From CAZVEV01 sp964625865 (GTDB taxonomy: Bacteria; Planctomycetota; Phycisphaerae; SM23-33): 14,021 nucleotides of DNA. The DNA lies in the NCBI GenBank assembly GCA_964625865.1, contig CAZVEV010000148.1:1-14021 (forward strand), written 5' to 3'. Position numbers and translations under genes: made by a program. The notes under the pieces are model-generated. The model was not told where the DNA came from and ran no database searches. It was given only the letters and a program-made list of their open reading frames with translations. Below, piece after piece: positions 8,301 to 14,021 of this stretch. Position 1 is the first letter of the stretch; each line of letters opens with the position of its first letter.

Positions 8301-8560
8301 CGAACAACCATCACGGGCAGAATAGCCCCAAAGCCTGCGCTGTCGCCGGCGATCGCGTGCTGGTGGGCTACAGTTGGGAAGGCCGCGACAGCCACAGCCT
8401 GAAGGAGCCTCGCCACCGCCTGGCCGTCCGCGAGTACGCTGCCGGCAAGACGGTGCAGGAACTGTACGTCCCCGCGCCGGTTCTATACGCAGGCATCGCC
8501 GTCGCCGACGGCGCCGTCTACGTCGTTACCGAAGACGGCTCCGTGACGTGCGTGAAGTAG
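5384..8560 (+). CDS. Exported PQQ-type beta-propeller fused to a degenerate methyltransferase-like domain
   Basis: 1058 residues with a Sec signal (MRKMLVLLVAVTVGAM..., cut near Ala22 or Ala23). Residues ~36-150 resemble a class I methyltransferase Rossmann fold. The late strand motif RVVAPGGVAYL (127-137) is clear, but the SAM loop, normally GCGDG-like, reads HAGAEDA (43-49), so SAM binding is doubtful. A DDWPQYPYD segment (155-163) marks the passage into the propeller. Propeller blades show PQQ-repeat signatures: LDAATGKRLW (~336), IDARTGKRRW (~405), LDAATGKQRW (~702) and GWVYAVNRDSGQLVW (~735). A conserved-looking FCGCQPY lies at 582-588. GGAG at 5373-5376 sits 7 bases before ATG. First gene of operon B. 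This architecture is familiar in planctomycetes but its function is unproven; PQQ-type repeats do not by themselves show PQQ binding or dehydrogenase activity. Confidence 0.85.
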   Translation: MRKMLVLLVAVTVGAMVGTVWAADPDVATFRKAIPIERGLVIHAGAEDASFAAALADATPFVVHALLQDAEDEQAARAELVAAGVHGQATVGRWADPKRLGFLDNSATAVVADLDSSGQLTAAECLRVVAPGGVAYLRSKGTWSATIKKRPADVDDWPQYPYDGAATDVSADMRVGPARGLQWQAGPEDVTKDGIRLIDGIWVACEAERRERIYGDHRGRLIARDAYTGLPLWHREDLGVNSRFAFFVDAKRVYLNPTGTRYGWPAPCMIALDLRTGKTVMQFTEGITFKTPTDLPKDRKEQEKIKNALKGRSRNLQVRLADGVMLQVTGQRMVALDAATGKRLWDAKTSRTGDIRVDHAGRVSGTTFMHPVLRGGAAYVIEGSGQRSFSYTHWPAATCARILAIDARTGKRRWQWTWPADRGPAGVAYNMTCDEGVLALAVRGHSTDKETARGKGRLRLLLIDAAKGTTISYQQSGFGDRGIGGGHSHARAMINAGKVWVSNIYGSVSTDVKAPAEGVRKEYVGLRPVGCTVWRATPKWLVGSLTVAALDGSGFYWTDAHRTHCDVGAFPANGMLYITPNFCGCQPYQPGSNAMHSRLLADDTTLRRLERGKASPAAAADEADGWPMLLRDPMRSAWSDVKLGRELKIAWQTKIAPAPAPDAMLQRDWDNHYYTASHVTACSVAEGVCVLAIPHRQEVLALDAATGKQRWRIAVDGRVESPPTIYHGLVLFGTRNGWVYAVNRDSGQLVWRYFVAPSVERIVANGQLESVWPVFGSVTAVGKDVWAFAGRHSDLDGGLRWVRLDAVSGALRASGRLGYDELRRDPKTERPIRMANMPPVFDGRRFYFAQQYLAVEGDTLVPWDAGLGRTGHGWDNWRARSRVNAMIPANTGTLQDGRRRRGLNATSHYYGGVRAKQFCYRGDDFVSLLGTLEKGNRGGNTAAYVLRMRRLGPGEKEPKRGVAAVPVWQGKRPNNHHGQNSPKACAVAGDRVLVGYSWEGRDSHSLKEPRHRLAVREYAAGKTVQELYVPAPVLYAGIAVADGAVYVVTEDGSVTCVK

Positions 8561-8581
8561 AGTGTGAGTGGAGATGCAACG

Positions 8582-9592
8582 ATGCGGCAGATTGTGTTGG
8601 TGATCGTTTGGTGTGGCGTGTTTGGCGTCTGCAGCGCCGAAGACGTGACGAAGGTTGCGCGCACGTCCGCGGAGAAGCGTGAGCCGGAGTCTGCAGCCAC
8701 ACCGGCGCCGAAGCCCCTGGTGGTTGATCTGGGCGGGGGGGCGTCGGTCAAGCTCGTTCGCATCCCGGCCGGGAAGTTCACGATGGGCAGCCCCAAGACT
8801 GAGCGGGCCCATTCGAAGGCCGAAAGCCCCCTTCGCGAAGTGACGATCAGCCGCGACTTCTACGTGAGCCGGTGCGAGATCACGCGGGGACAGTTCGCGG
8901 TCTTCGTGAAGGACACGGACTTCAAGACGCAAGCCGAGACCGACGGCTGGGCCTATGCGTGGGATGGCAAGAAGTGGGACAAGGTCAAGGGCGCCTCGTG
9001 GCGGAAGGTCGGCTTTGAGCAGGCCGACGACCATCCGGTCCTTTGCATCAGCCTGTCGGACGCCCAGGCGTTCTGTAAGTGGCTCGGCGCCAAGGCGGGC
9101 CTGACCGGGCGCGTGCCCACCGAGGCCGAGTGGGAATACGCCTGCAGGGCAGGCACGAAGACGATCTTCTGGTGGGGCGACACGCTGGCCGAGGGCAAGG
9201 GCTGTGCCAACGTGGCCGACAAGACCGCCAAGGGGACCTTCCCCAAGTGGAACATCTTTCCGTGGGAAGACGGCTTCGTGTTCACCGCGCCGGTCGGATC
9301 GTTCAAGCCCAACCCGTTCGGCCTGTACGACATGCACGGCAACGTGTGGGAGTGGTGCAGCGACTGGCGGGGGCGCGACTACTCCAAGGCGGGAAAGGTC
9401 GATCCGGCCGGGGTGGACAGGGGCAAGTACCGTGTGCTTCGTAGCGGATCGTGGATGAGCAGTCCGCCGTTCGTGCGGTCGGCCTATCGCGGAAAGGCCT
9501 TGCCGGTGGGTTGGCACTGCGACAACATGGCCGGCATCCGGGCGGTGTTGGAAACCAAGGCGCCGGCGTCGAATACGTCGAAAGCGCCGTAA
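8582..9592 (+). CDS. Exported FGE/SUMF1-fold protein lacking the catalytic cysteines
   Basis: 336 residues with a Sec signal (cut after VCSA, Ala19), a short Ala/Pro/Glu linker, then a formylglycine-generating-enzyme-type domain from about 55 to 325. Family motifs are IPAGKFTMGS (61-70), VPTEAEWEYACRAG (178-191), GLYDMHGNVWEWCSDW (247-262), RVLRSGSW (284-291) and GIRAV (318-322). In true FGE the segment after RGGS carries two copper-binding catalytic cysteines; here the matching positions are Ser293 and Val298. It is therefore unlikely to make formylglycine on sulfatases. Like many members of this fold, it may be a binding protein or act on something else. ATG 8582 is chosen over an in-frame GTG at 8564 because GGAG (8570-8573) lies 8 bases upstream and the signal peptide then begins correctly. 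It is 21 bases from the propeller gene and 13 from the fucosidase gene, so co-transcribed. Confidence 0.85.
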   Translation: MRQIVLVIVWCGVFGVCSAEDVTKVARTSAEKREPESAATPAPKPLVVDLGGGASVKLVRIPAGKFTMGSPKTERAHSKAESPLREVTISRDFYVSRCEITRGQFAVFVKDTDFKTQAETDGWAYAWDGKKWDKVKGASWRKVGFEQADDHPVLCISLSDAQAFCKWLGAKAGLTGRVPTEAEWEYACRAGTKTIFWWGDTLAEGKGCANVADKTAKGTFPKWNIFPWEDGFVFTAPVGSFKPNPFGLYDMHGNVWEWCSDWRGRDYSKAGKVDPAGVDRGKYRVLRSGSWMSSPPFVRSAYRGKALPVGWHCDNMAGIRAVLETKAPASNTSKAP

Positions 9593-9605
9593 GAGAGAGC
9601 AGGAC

Positions 9606-10877
9606 ATGAGACTCAAGTCGAAACGTCAGTATGAAGCCGCCATCGCGCGCACTCGGGCCAAGCGGATGAAGTGGTGGAACGAGGCGAGGTTCGGCATGTT
9701 CGTCCACTGGGGGCTGTACTCCGTGATCGGCCGCCACGAGTGGGCGATGTGCCTCGAGAGCATCCCCAAGGCCGAGTACGAGAAGCTCACCACGCAGTTC
9801 AAGCCCAAGCCGCGCCCGGCCCGCGAATGGGCGCGCCTGGCGAAGGCGGCGGGCATGAAGTATATGGTCATGACCACCAAGCATCACGACGGATACTGCC
9901 TCTGGGACACCAAGCAAACCGACTTCAACGCCGTCGCCCGCGGGCCCGGGCGAGACTTGGTGCGTGAGTATGTCGAGGCCTGCCGCGAGTTCGGGCTGAA
10001 GGTCGGCTTCTACTACTCGCTGATGGACTGGAACCACCCCGACGGAGCGCGATGCGCGATGGACCCGGCGGCGCGGAGGCGGTTCCTGGACTTCACGCAC
10101 GGCTGCGTTCGCGAACTGATGAGCAACTACGGGAAGATCAATGTCCTGTGGTATGACGTGCCCCTGCCGTTTGCCAGCCACGAAGGCTGGGAGTCTCTCG
10201 CGATGAACCAGATGGCCCGCCAACTCCAGCCGCACATCATCATCAACAACCGCTCGCGGCTGGACGAGGACTTTTCGACGCCCGAGGAGCACGTGACGGC
10301 CGCCGAGGCCGGACGCGGCTGGGAGTCGTGCATGACGTTCAACAAGATCTCCTGGGGCTACGTGCCGGCCGCAGCGGTCGACAGCTATCGCGCCCGCGAC
10401 ATCGTCAACATGCTCCGGACGGTCACCGGCGGGGCGGGCAACCTCCTGCTGAACATCGGTCCGGCGCCGGACGGGTCGGTTCCCCCCGAGGCTGTCGAGC
10501 CGCTGACGACGACGGGCAAGTGGCTGGCGAAGAACGGCAAGTGCGTGTACGGGCCTGTCGACCGGGCGGAGTTCGGCCGGGCCACCGTGACGGGCCAGTT
10601 CACTCGCAAGGGCAATACCGTGTATCTCTGGGCCCGCTGCTGGGCCGGGCGCGAACTGCCCATCGGCGGGTTCAAGACCAAGCTCAAGTCCGCCCGCCTT
10701 CTGGCGACGGGCAAGAAGGTGGACTTCGTACAGGACGGGCCCCGTATCGTCCTGAAGGGCCTGCCGCGGAACAACCCCGACAAACAGGTCGCCGTGACGG
10801 TCATCGAACTGAAGTTCGCCTCGAAGCCCGTTCACAAACGCGGCATCACCACGCCGGCGCTCTGGATGGGAGCGTAG
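9606..10877 (+). CDS. GH29 family alpha-L-fucosidase, no signal peptide
   Basis: 423 residues matching glycoside hydrolase family 29, which releases alpha-L-fucose with retention of configuration. Visible signatures are KWWNEARFGMFVHWG (22-36), YMVMTTKHHDGYCLWD (86-101), GLKVGFYYSLMDW (130-142), INVLWYD (178-184), DEDFSTPEEH (220-229), SWGY (249-252) and LLNIGPAPDG (281-290). Asp184 in LWYD sits where the family nucleophile is found. The acid/base residue varies in this family and I do not assign it. A beta-rich tail (about 315-405) is the usual C-terminal domain. There is no export signal, and the upstream frame ends in the preceding gene, so the enzyme should be cytoplasmic and would need imported fuco-oligosaccharides. 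GAGAGAG at 9593-9599 is a modest ribosome site; Met21 is a possible later start. Last gene of operon B. Confidence 0.88.
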   Translation: MRLKSKRQYEAAIARTRAKRMKWWNEARFGMFVHWGLYSVIGRHEWAMCLESIPKAEYEKLTTQFKPKPRPAREWARLAKAAGMKYMVMTTKHHDGYCLWDTKQTDFNAVARGPGRDLVREYVEACREFGLKVGFYYSLMDWNHPDGARCAMDPAARRRFLDFTHGCVRELMSNYGKINVLWYDVPLPFASHEGWESLAMNQMARQLQPHIIINNRSRLDEDFSTPEEHVTAAEAGRGWESCMTFNKISWGYVPAAAVDSYRARDIVNMLRTVTGGAGNLLLNIGPAPDGSVPPEAVEPLTTTGKWLAKNGKCVYGPVDRAEFGRATVTGQFTRKGNTVYLWARCWAGRELPIGGFKTKLKSARLLATGKKVDFVQDGPRIVLKGLPRNNPDKQVAVTVIELKFASKPVHKRGITTPALWMGA

Positions 10878-10890
10878 GGCAACGTAACTC

Positions 10891-10919
10891 TGGACGCCGG
10901 ACCTGTATAGAGCTATAAT
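10891..10919 (+). promoter_or_regulatory. Promoter of the toxin-antitoxin module with overlapping palindromic operator
   Basis: A perfect TATAAT (10914-10919) stands 17 bases after TGGACG (10891-10896; 4 of 6 matches to TTGACA), a good sigma70-like promoter with a start near 10926. The -10 box overlaps an inverted repeat, TATAG (10906-10910) / CTATA (10913-10917), with a 2-base centre. Repeats over the promoter are typical of TA operators bound by their own antitoxin or complex. The promoter is seen directly; the operator role is inferred. Confidence 0.6.
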
Positions 10920-10959
10920 GCAGTTGTCAGGGAGGCAATGTGAAGAAAGGGACCGTAAC

Positions 10960-11196
10960 ATGACGTACCGCGGGCGCGTGAGAAACGGGGTGGTCGTTCT
11001 GGACGGCGAGGTAAAGCTCCCGGAAGGAACGGAAGTGACGGTCAATACGCCGGCCGCGGATGACCACAGTGCTGCCGACAAGACGATCCCCACGCTGTAT
11101 GAGCGGCTCGAACCCCTCATTGGGGCTGCCGAAGGACTTCCTCCCGACTTGGCGAAGAACCACGACCACTACCTCCATGGACGGCCGAAGAAATGA
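10960..11196 (+). CDS. DUF104/AF2212-like antitoxin
   Basis: A 78-residue protein with the DUF104 (AF2212-like antitoxin) layout. An N-terminal beta segment RGRVRNGVVVLDG...LPEGTEVTV (4-28) is followed by a helical tail with LPPDLAKNHDHYLHG (60-74), a typical C-terminal signature in pairs with PIN toxins. It should bind and neutralise the downstream toxin in the cytoplasm and may repress the shared promoter. The frame is open from an ATG at 10918, but that codon lies inside the -10 box of the promoter, so it cannot be on the transcript. ATG 10960 with GAAAGG (10945-10950) 9 bases upstream is chosen. The stop overlaps the toxin start (ATGA, 11193-11196). AT-richer codons than the flanking genes fit horizontal acquisition. 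Confidence 0.82.
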   Translation: MTYRGRVRNGVVVLDGEVKLPEGTEVTVNTPAADDHSAADKTIPTLYERLEPLIGAAEGLPPDLAKNHDHYLHGRPKK

Positions 11197-11594
11197 ACGC
11201 GGTCTTCGCCGACACGTTCTACTACCTTGCGCTGCTCAGCCAGACGGATGCGGCGCACGAACAGGCGATCGACCTGTCCCGTTCACTGAGAAGCAGAATC
11301 GTTACCACCGCGTGGGTGCTGACGGAGTTGGGCGACGCACTGGCGGCGCCACAGCAGCGGGGTGTCTTCCTCCCGCTGCTCGATCGACTGGTTGCGGATC
11401 TGGATGTCACTGTTGTACCTCCTTCCGAGGAACTGTTTCAACGGGGGGTCGAACTCTACGCCCGTCGGGCTGACAAGGCATGGTCATTGACCGATTGCAT
11501 CTCCTTCGTTGTCATGAACGACCAGGGCCTTTCAGAGGCTTTGACAGGGGACCGCCATTTCGAACAGGCAGGATACACGCTTCTGCTGAGATGA
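11193..11594 (+). CDS. PIN-domain toxin (VapC-like ribonuclease)
   Basis: 133 residues, normal length for a single PIN domain. The four acidic residues expected to bind Mg2+/Mn2+ for RNA cleavage are present: Asp7 (FADTFYYLAL), Glu45 (VLTELGDAL), Asp101 (WSLTDCISF) and Asp120 (LTGDRHFEQAG). The toxin is expected to be an endoribonuclease held inactive by the upstream antitoxin; known VapC targets include tRNAs and rRNA, but the target here is unknown. Translation is coupled to the antitoxin through the 4-base ATGA overlap, a common TA arrangement. All catalytic positions are intact, so the module looks functional. Codons such as TTG, TCA, AGA, ACA and CCT are more frequent than in the neighbouring genes. 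Confidence 0.87.
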   Translation: MNAVFADTFYYLALLSQTDAAHEQAIDLSRSLRSRIVTTAWVLTELGDALAAPQQRGVFLPLLDRLVADLDVTVVPPSEELFQRGVELYARRADKAWSLTDCISFVVMNDQGLSEALTGDRHFEQAGYTLLLR

Positions 11595-11716
11595 TCCCGG
11601 CGACCGGTCGCACGAGCAGATCGGCGAACATCTTGCTTCATCTCTTGGGAACCGACCGGAATCCTCGTGCGTCACATAGGTAGAGCGTACAAGACCCTTA
11701 ATCCGGAGATACAGCG
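11595..11716. other. Gap between the toxin gene and the VIT-VWA gene
   Basis: 122 bases containing a perfect 12-base palindrome, GCGACCGGTCGC (11600-11611), which begins 6 bases after the toxin stop. Half of it (GACCGG) recurs at 11654-11659. No T-run follows, so it is not an obvious intrinsic terminator. Only weak promoter-like hexamers are visible ahead of the next gene (for example TACAAG 11688-11693 without a convincing -35), so I do not call one. Confidence 0.35.
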
Positions 11717-14021
11717 ATGACCAGAACGAGCAGGATGTTGATTGTGACGGGGGCAGTTTGCGCGATGGCGGCCGCGGCGTGGGCTGACGGGATGATCGTG
11801 CCGATCCGCCCCGATATTCGTGTCCGCGGGGCCTGGGCGGTCAAGTACCATCACGTCAGCGTGAAGGTCCGCGACCAGGTGGCGTCGGTGGCGATCGACC
11901 AGGAATTCGTCAACACCGGTCGCGGCATGATCGAGGTCGAGTACATGTTCCCCGTGCCGCCCGGGGCGGCCATCGACTCGATGACGCTGGTGGTGGACGG
12001 TAAGGAGTTTGCAGCCCGCCTGCTGAAGGCCGACGAGGCCCGCAGGATCTACGAGGGCATCGTTCGTCGAAAGAAGGACCCCGCGCTGCTTGAGTACGTG
12101 GGGTTCGGCCTGTACAAGACGCGCGCGTTCCCGCTCGTGCCGGGCAAGCCCTGCAAGGTGCTTGTGACGTACAAGAACGTCTGCAAGAAGGACCGCGACC
12201 TGGTGGAGGTCTGGTATCCGCTGAACACCGAGAAGTTCTCCGCCAAGGCCATCGAGTCGGTCCGCGTGACGGTTGACATCAAGAGCAAGACGGACATCGG
12301 CCCGGTCTATTCGCCCACGCACGACCTGCACGTCGAGCGGAAGAACTCGCAACAGGTCATCGCGACCTACCAGGCCAAGAAGACCCTGCCGACCAGCGAC
12401 TTCCAGTGCTTCTACAAGGCCGCCAACGAGAAGGTGGGCGCCACGCTGCTGACCCACCAGACCAAGGCGGACGCCGACGGACACTTCATGCTGCTGGTCA
12501 GCCCGAACCCGCGGGCGGCGAGGCAGAACTTCGTGGCCAAGGACGTTGTGATCGTCTTCGATCACAGCGGGTCGATGAGCGGGGCGAAGCTCAAGCAGGC
12601 CAAGGGCGCCCTGGAATACGTGCTGAACAATCTCAACCCCGAGGACCGCTTCAACGTGGTGGCCTACAATGACGGGATAGACGCGTTTTACTCCGGCCTG
12701 GTCGAGGCCAAGAAGGCCAAGGTCGCCGACGCCCTGGACGTGCTGGATCGCATCGAGGCCACCGGCGGGACGAACATCCACGACGCGCTGGCCACCGCGA
12801 TGGGGCTGATCAACTCGGCCAAGAAGTCCAAGCGCCCGGCCTACGTGATCTTCCTGACCGACGGCGAGCCGACGACGGGCAACACCAACGAGAAGGACAT
12901 CCTCGAGGACACGAAGAAGGCCAACACCGCCGGCGCCCGGGTATTCGCATTCGGCGTGGGCTACCAGCCGAACGTCCGCCTGCTGGACCGCCTCGTGCGC
13001 GACAACCGCGGGCGCAGCGACTACGTCAAGCCCAAGGAGCCCATCGAGGCCAAGGTCTCGTCCCTGTACAACAAGATCAAGAACCCCGTGATGACGAACC
13101 TAAAGATGACGCTCAAGGGCGTGCGCCTGCGCGACATGTACCCGCGTGACCTGGGCGATCTGTTCGACGGCGACCAGATCGTCGTCGCCGGGCGATACGG
13201 CTGCAAGGACGTGGCCAAGCTGGCAGCCGCGGAGGGCGGGGCGAGGCAGTCGACGCTGGTGATCAAGGGCGTGTACCAGGGCAAGGACAGGGCGTTCGAG
13301 TACAACGTGGGCATCCGCCCGGCGGGCAAGGACCTGCGGTTTGCGTTCGTCGAGAAGATCTGGGCGATTAGGCGGGTGGGCTACCTGATGGACCAGATCC
13401 AGTTGCACGGCAAGAGCCAGGAGGTCATCGACGAACTGATCCGCCTGAGCAAGACGTACGGCATCATGACGCCGTACACGAGCTTCCTTGCCGACGAAAC
13501 CACGCCGCTTCACAAGCCCGCGGCCGTCCGACGCCACGCGGCGAAGATGGCCGAGGGCCTGGCCGCCGACGCGGCCGGCGAGAGCGCCCAGCGCGGCGCC
13601 AAGTCGCGCCAGGCGCTGAATCAGGCGAGGCAGGCGCCGTCAGCCTCCGCGCCGGGAGGCGGCGGTGATGGCCAGGGCAAGGGCGCCGGCGGCGTGGCGA
13701 TGTATGGCAACGCCAGGAAGGACAGCTACGAGCGCGACAAGGTCGAATACGTTGCCGGCGTGCGGAACGTGGGCAACACCTCGCTGTACCGTCGCGGGCG
13801 CGTGTGGGTGGCGGCCAAGTCCAGCGCACTGGACCTGGCCAAGGACAAGGACAAGATCACCGTCGTCAAGCGGTTCTCGACGGAGTACTTCGACCTGGTT
13901 CGCGCCAACTCGGTAGCCGAGAATCAGGTGCTCTCCAGCCAGCGCGACGACGAGGAACTGCTGATAACGCTTCGCGGCCAGGCGTATCTGGTCCGCCCAG
14001 GAAAGGAATGTCCTCAGCTCA
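11717..14021 (+). CDS. Exported VIT and VWA domain protein (partial, runs off the right edge)
   Basis: 768 codons are visible with no stop before the edge. A Sec signal (cut near AWA, Ala23) is followed by a VIT domain (about 30-160; motifs EYMFPVPPGAAIDSM and RRIYEGIVRRKKDPALLEY around 105-125). A von Willebrand A domain then spans about 275-450 with an intact metal-dependent adhesion site: D-x-S-x-S at Asp282-Ser284-Ser286, Thr in TGGTN (349-353) and Asp382 in LTDGE. After the VWA domain the subgroup motif MTPYTSFLADE (584-594) appears, then an Ala/Gln/Gly-rich linker (about 610-662) and a C-terminal domain with YRRGRVWV and FSTEYFDL, cut by the edge. Such proteins resemble eukaryotic inter-alpha-trypsin inhibitor heavy chains and probably bind ligands at the cell surface or periplasm. 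ATG 11717 has GGAG (11705-11708) 8 bases upstream. Its partner is unknown. Confidence 0.9.
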   Translation, partial: MTRTSRMLIVTGAVCAMAAAAWADGMIVPIRPDIRVRGAWAVKYHHVSVKVRDQVASVAIDQEFVNTGRGMIEVEYMFPVPPGAAIDSMTLVVDGKEFAARLLKADEARRIYEGIVRRKKDPALLEYVGFGLYKTRAFPLVPGKPCKVLVTYKNVCKKDRDLVEVWYPLNTEKFSAKAIESVRVTVDIKSKTDIGPVYSPTHDLHVERKNSQQVIATYQAKKTLPTSDFQCFYKAANEKVGATLLTHQTKADADGHFMLLVSPNPRAARQNFVAKDVVIVFDHSGSMSGAKLKQAKGALEYVLNNLNPEDRFNVVAYNDGIDAFYSGLVEAKKAKVADALDVLDRIEATGGTNIHDALATAMGLINSAKKSKRPAYVIFLTDGEPTTGNTNEKDILEDTKKANTAGARVFAFGVGYQPNVRLLDRLVRDNRGRSDYVKPKEPIEAKVSSLYNKIKNPVMTNLKMTLKGVRLRDMYPRDLGDLFDGDQIVVAGRYGCKDVAKLAAAEGGARQSTLVIKGVYQGKDRAFEYNVGIRPAGKDLRFAFVEKIWAIRRVGYLMDQIQLHGKSQEVIDELIRLSKTYGIMTPYTSFLADETTPLHKPAAVRRHAAKMAEGLAADAAGESAQRGAKSRQALNQARQAPSASAPGGGGDGQGKGAGGVAMYGNARKDSYERDKVEYVAGVRNVGNTSLYRRGRVWVAAKSSALDLAKDKDKITVVKRFSTEYFDLVRANSVAENQVLSSQRDDEELLITLRGQAYLVRPGKECPQL

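Noticed and set aside
4778..8416. Very long antisense open frame (about 1212 codons) opposite the propeller and ADP-ribosylglycohydrolase genes
   Set aside because: GC-rich third positions remove stop codons from the opposite strand. The product is rich in His/Arg/Pro/Val with no recognisable domain, and the + strand genes there are clear family members.
5384..8560. Calling the propeller protein a PQQ-dependent alcohol dehydrogenase
   Set aside because: PQQ-type repeats are also found in non-enzymatic propellers; no haem CxxCH motif and no convincing cofactor-site signature were seen, and the N-terminal part is unlike dehydrogenases.
8750..9555. Calling the FGE-fold protein a sulfatase-activating enzyme
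   Set aside because: Both catalytic cysteine positions are substituted (Ser293, Val298), and no sulfatase gene is in the window.
9303..11120. Antisense open frame (about 605 codons) spanning the fucosidase
   Set aside because: Crosses three supported + strand genes and a promoter, and shows no domain motifs.

Overview
The window reads as a GC-rich chromosome segment from a member of the Planctomycetota, possibly a Phycisphaerae/Sedimentisphaerales-type or uncultured lineage. This rests on family content, not on a marker gene. The pointers are a Tat-exported Gfo/Idh/MocA oxidoreductase, a secreted HEAT-repeat protein, a secreted PQQ-type propeller fused to a decayed methyltransferase-like fold, an FGE/SUMF1-fold protein, a GH29 fucosidase and a VIT-VWA protein. 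All nine genes lie on the + strand; no rRNA, tRNA, CRISPR or insertion sequence was seen.

Layout. Positions 1-470 hold no convincing gene. They carry a plausible intrinsic terminator (98-137) from something left of the window, then a candidate extended -10 promoter (388-396) and a strong leader hairpin (403-435). Operon A (471-5236) is three tightly spaced genes: Tat-exported Gfo/Idh/MocA oxidoreductase, HEAT-repeat/sugar-binding-like exported protein, and cytoplasmic ADP-ribosylglycohydrolase. After a 147-base gap comes operon B (5384-10877), with 13-21 base gaps: exported propeller protein, exported FGE-fold protein and GH29 alpha-L-fucosidase.

A small toxin-antitoxin module follows (10891-11594): a sigma70-like promoter with a palindrome over its -10 box, a DUF104/AF2212-like antitoxin, and a PIN-domain toxin whose start overlaps the antitoxin stop by 4 bases (ATGA). 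The last gene, from 11717, is an exported VIT-VWA protein that runs off the right edge.

How they may work together (inference): operons A and B look like parts of an envelope-centred glycan-handling locus. A fucosidase and a sugar-type oxidoreductase sit among exported propeller, HEAT and FGE-fold proteins. No transporter, sulfatase or regulator is visible, so the substrate cannot be assigned. The TA module looks like an independent insertion: its base and codon use is visibly less GC-rich than its neighbours. The most distinctive points are the FGE-fold protein lacking both catalytic cysteines, the decayed SAM-binding loop in a secreted methyltransferase-like domain, the fucosidase without an export signal, and the two regulatory structures (leader hairpin and TA operator). 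I see no clearly new defence or mobile system.
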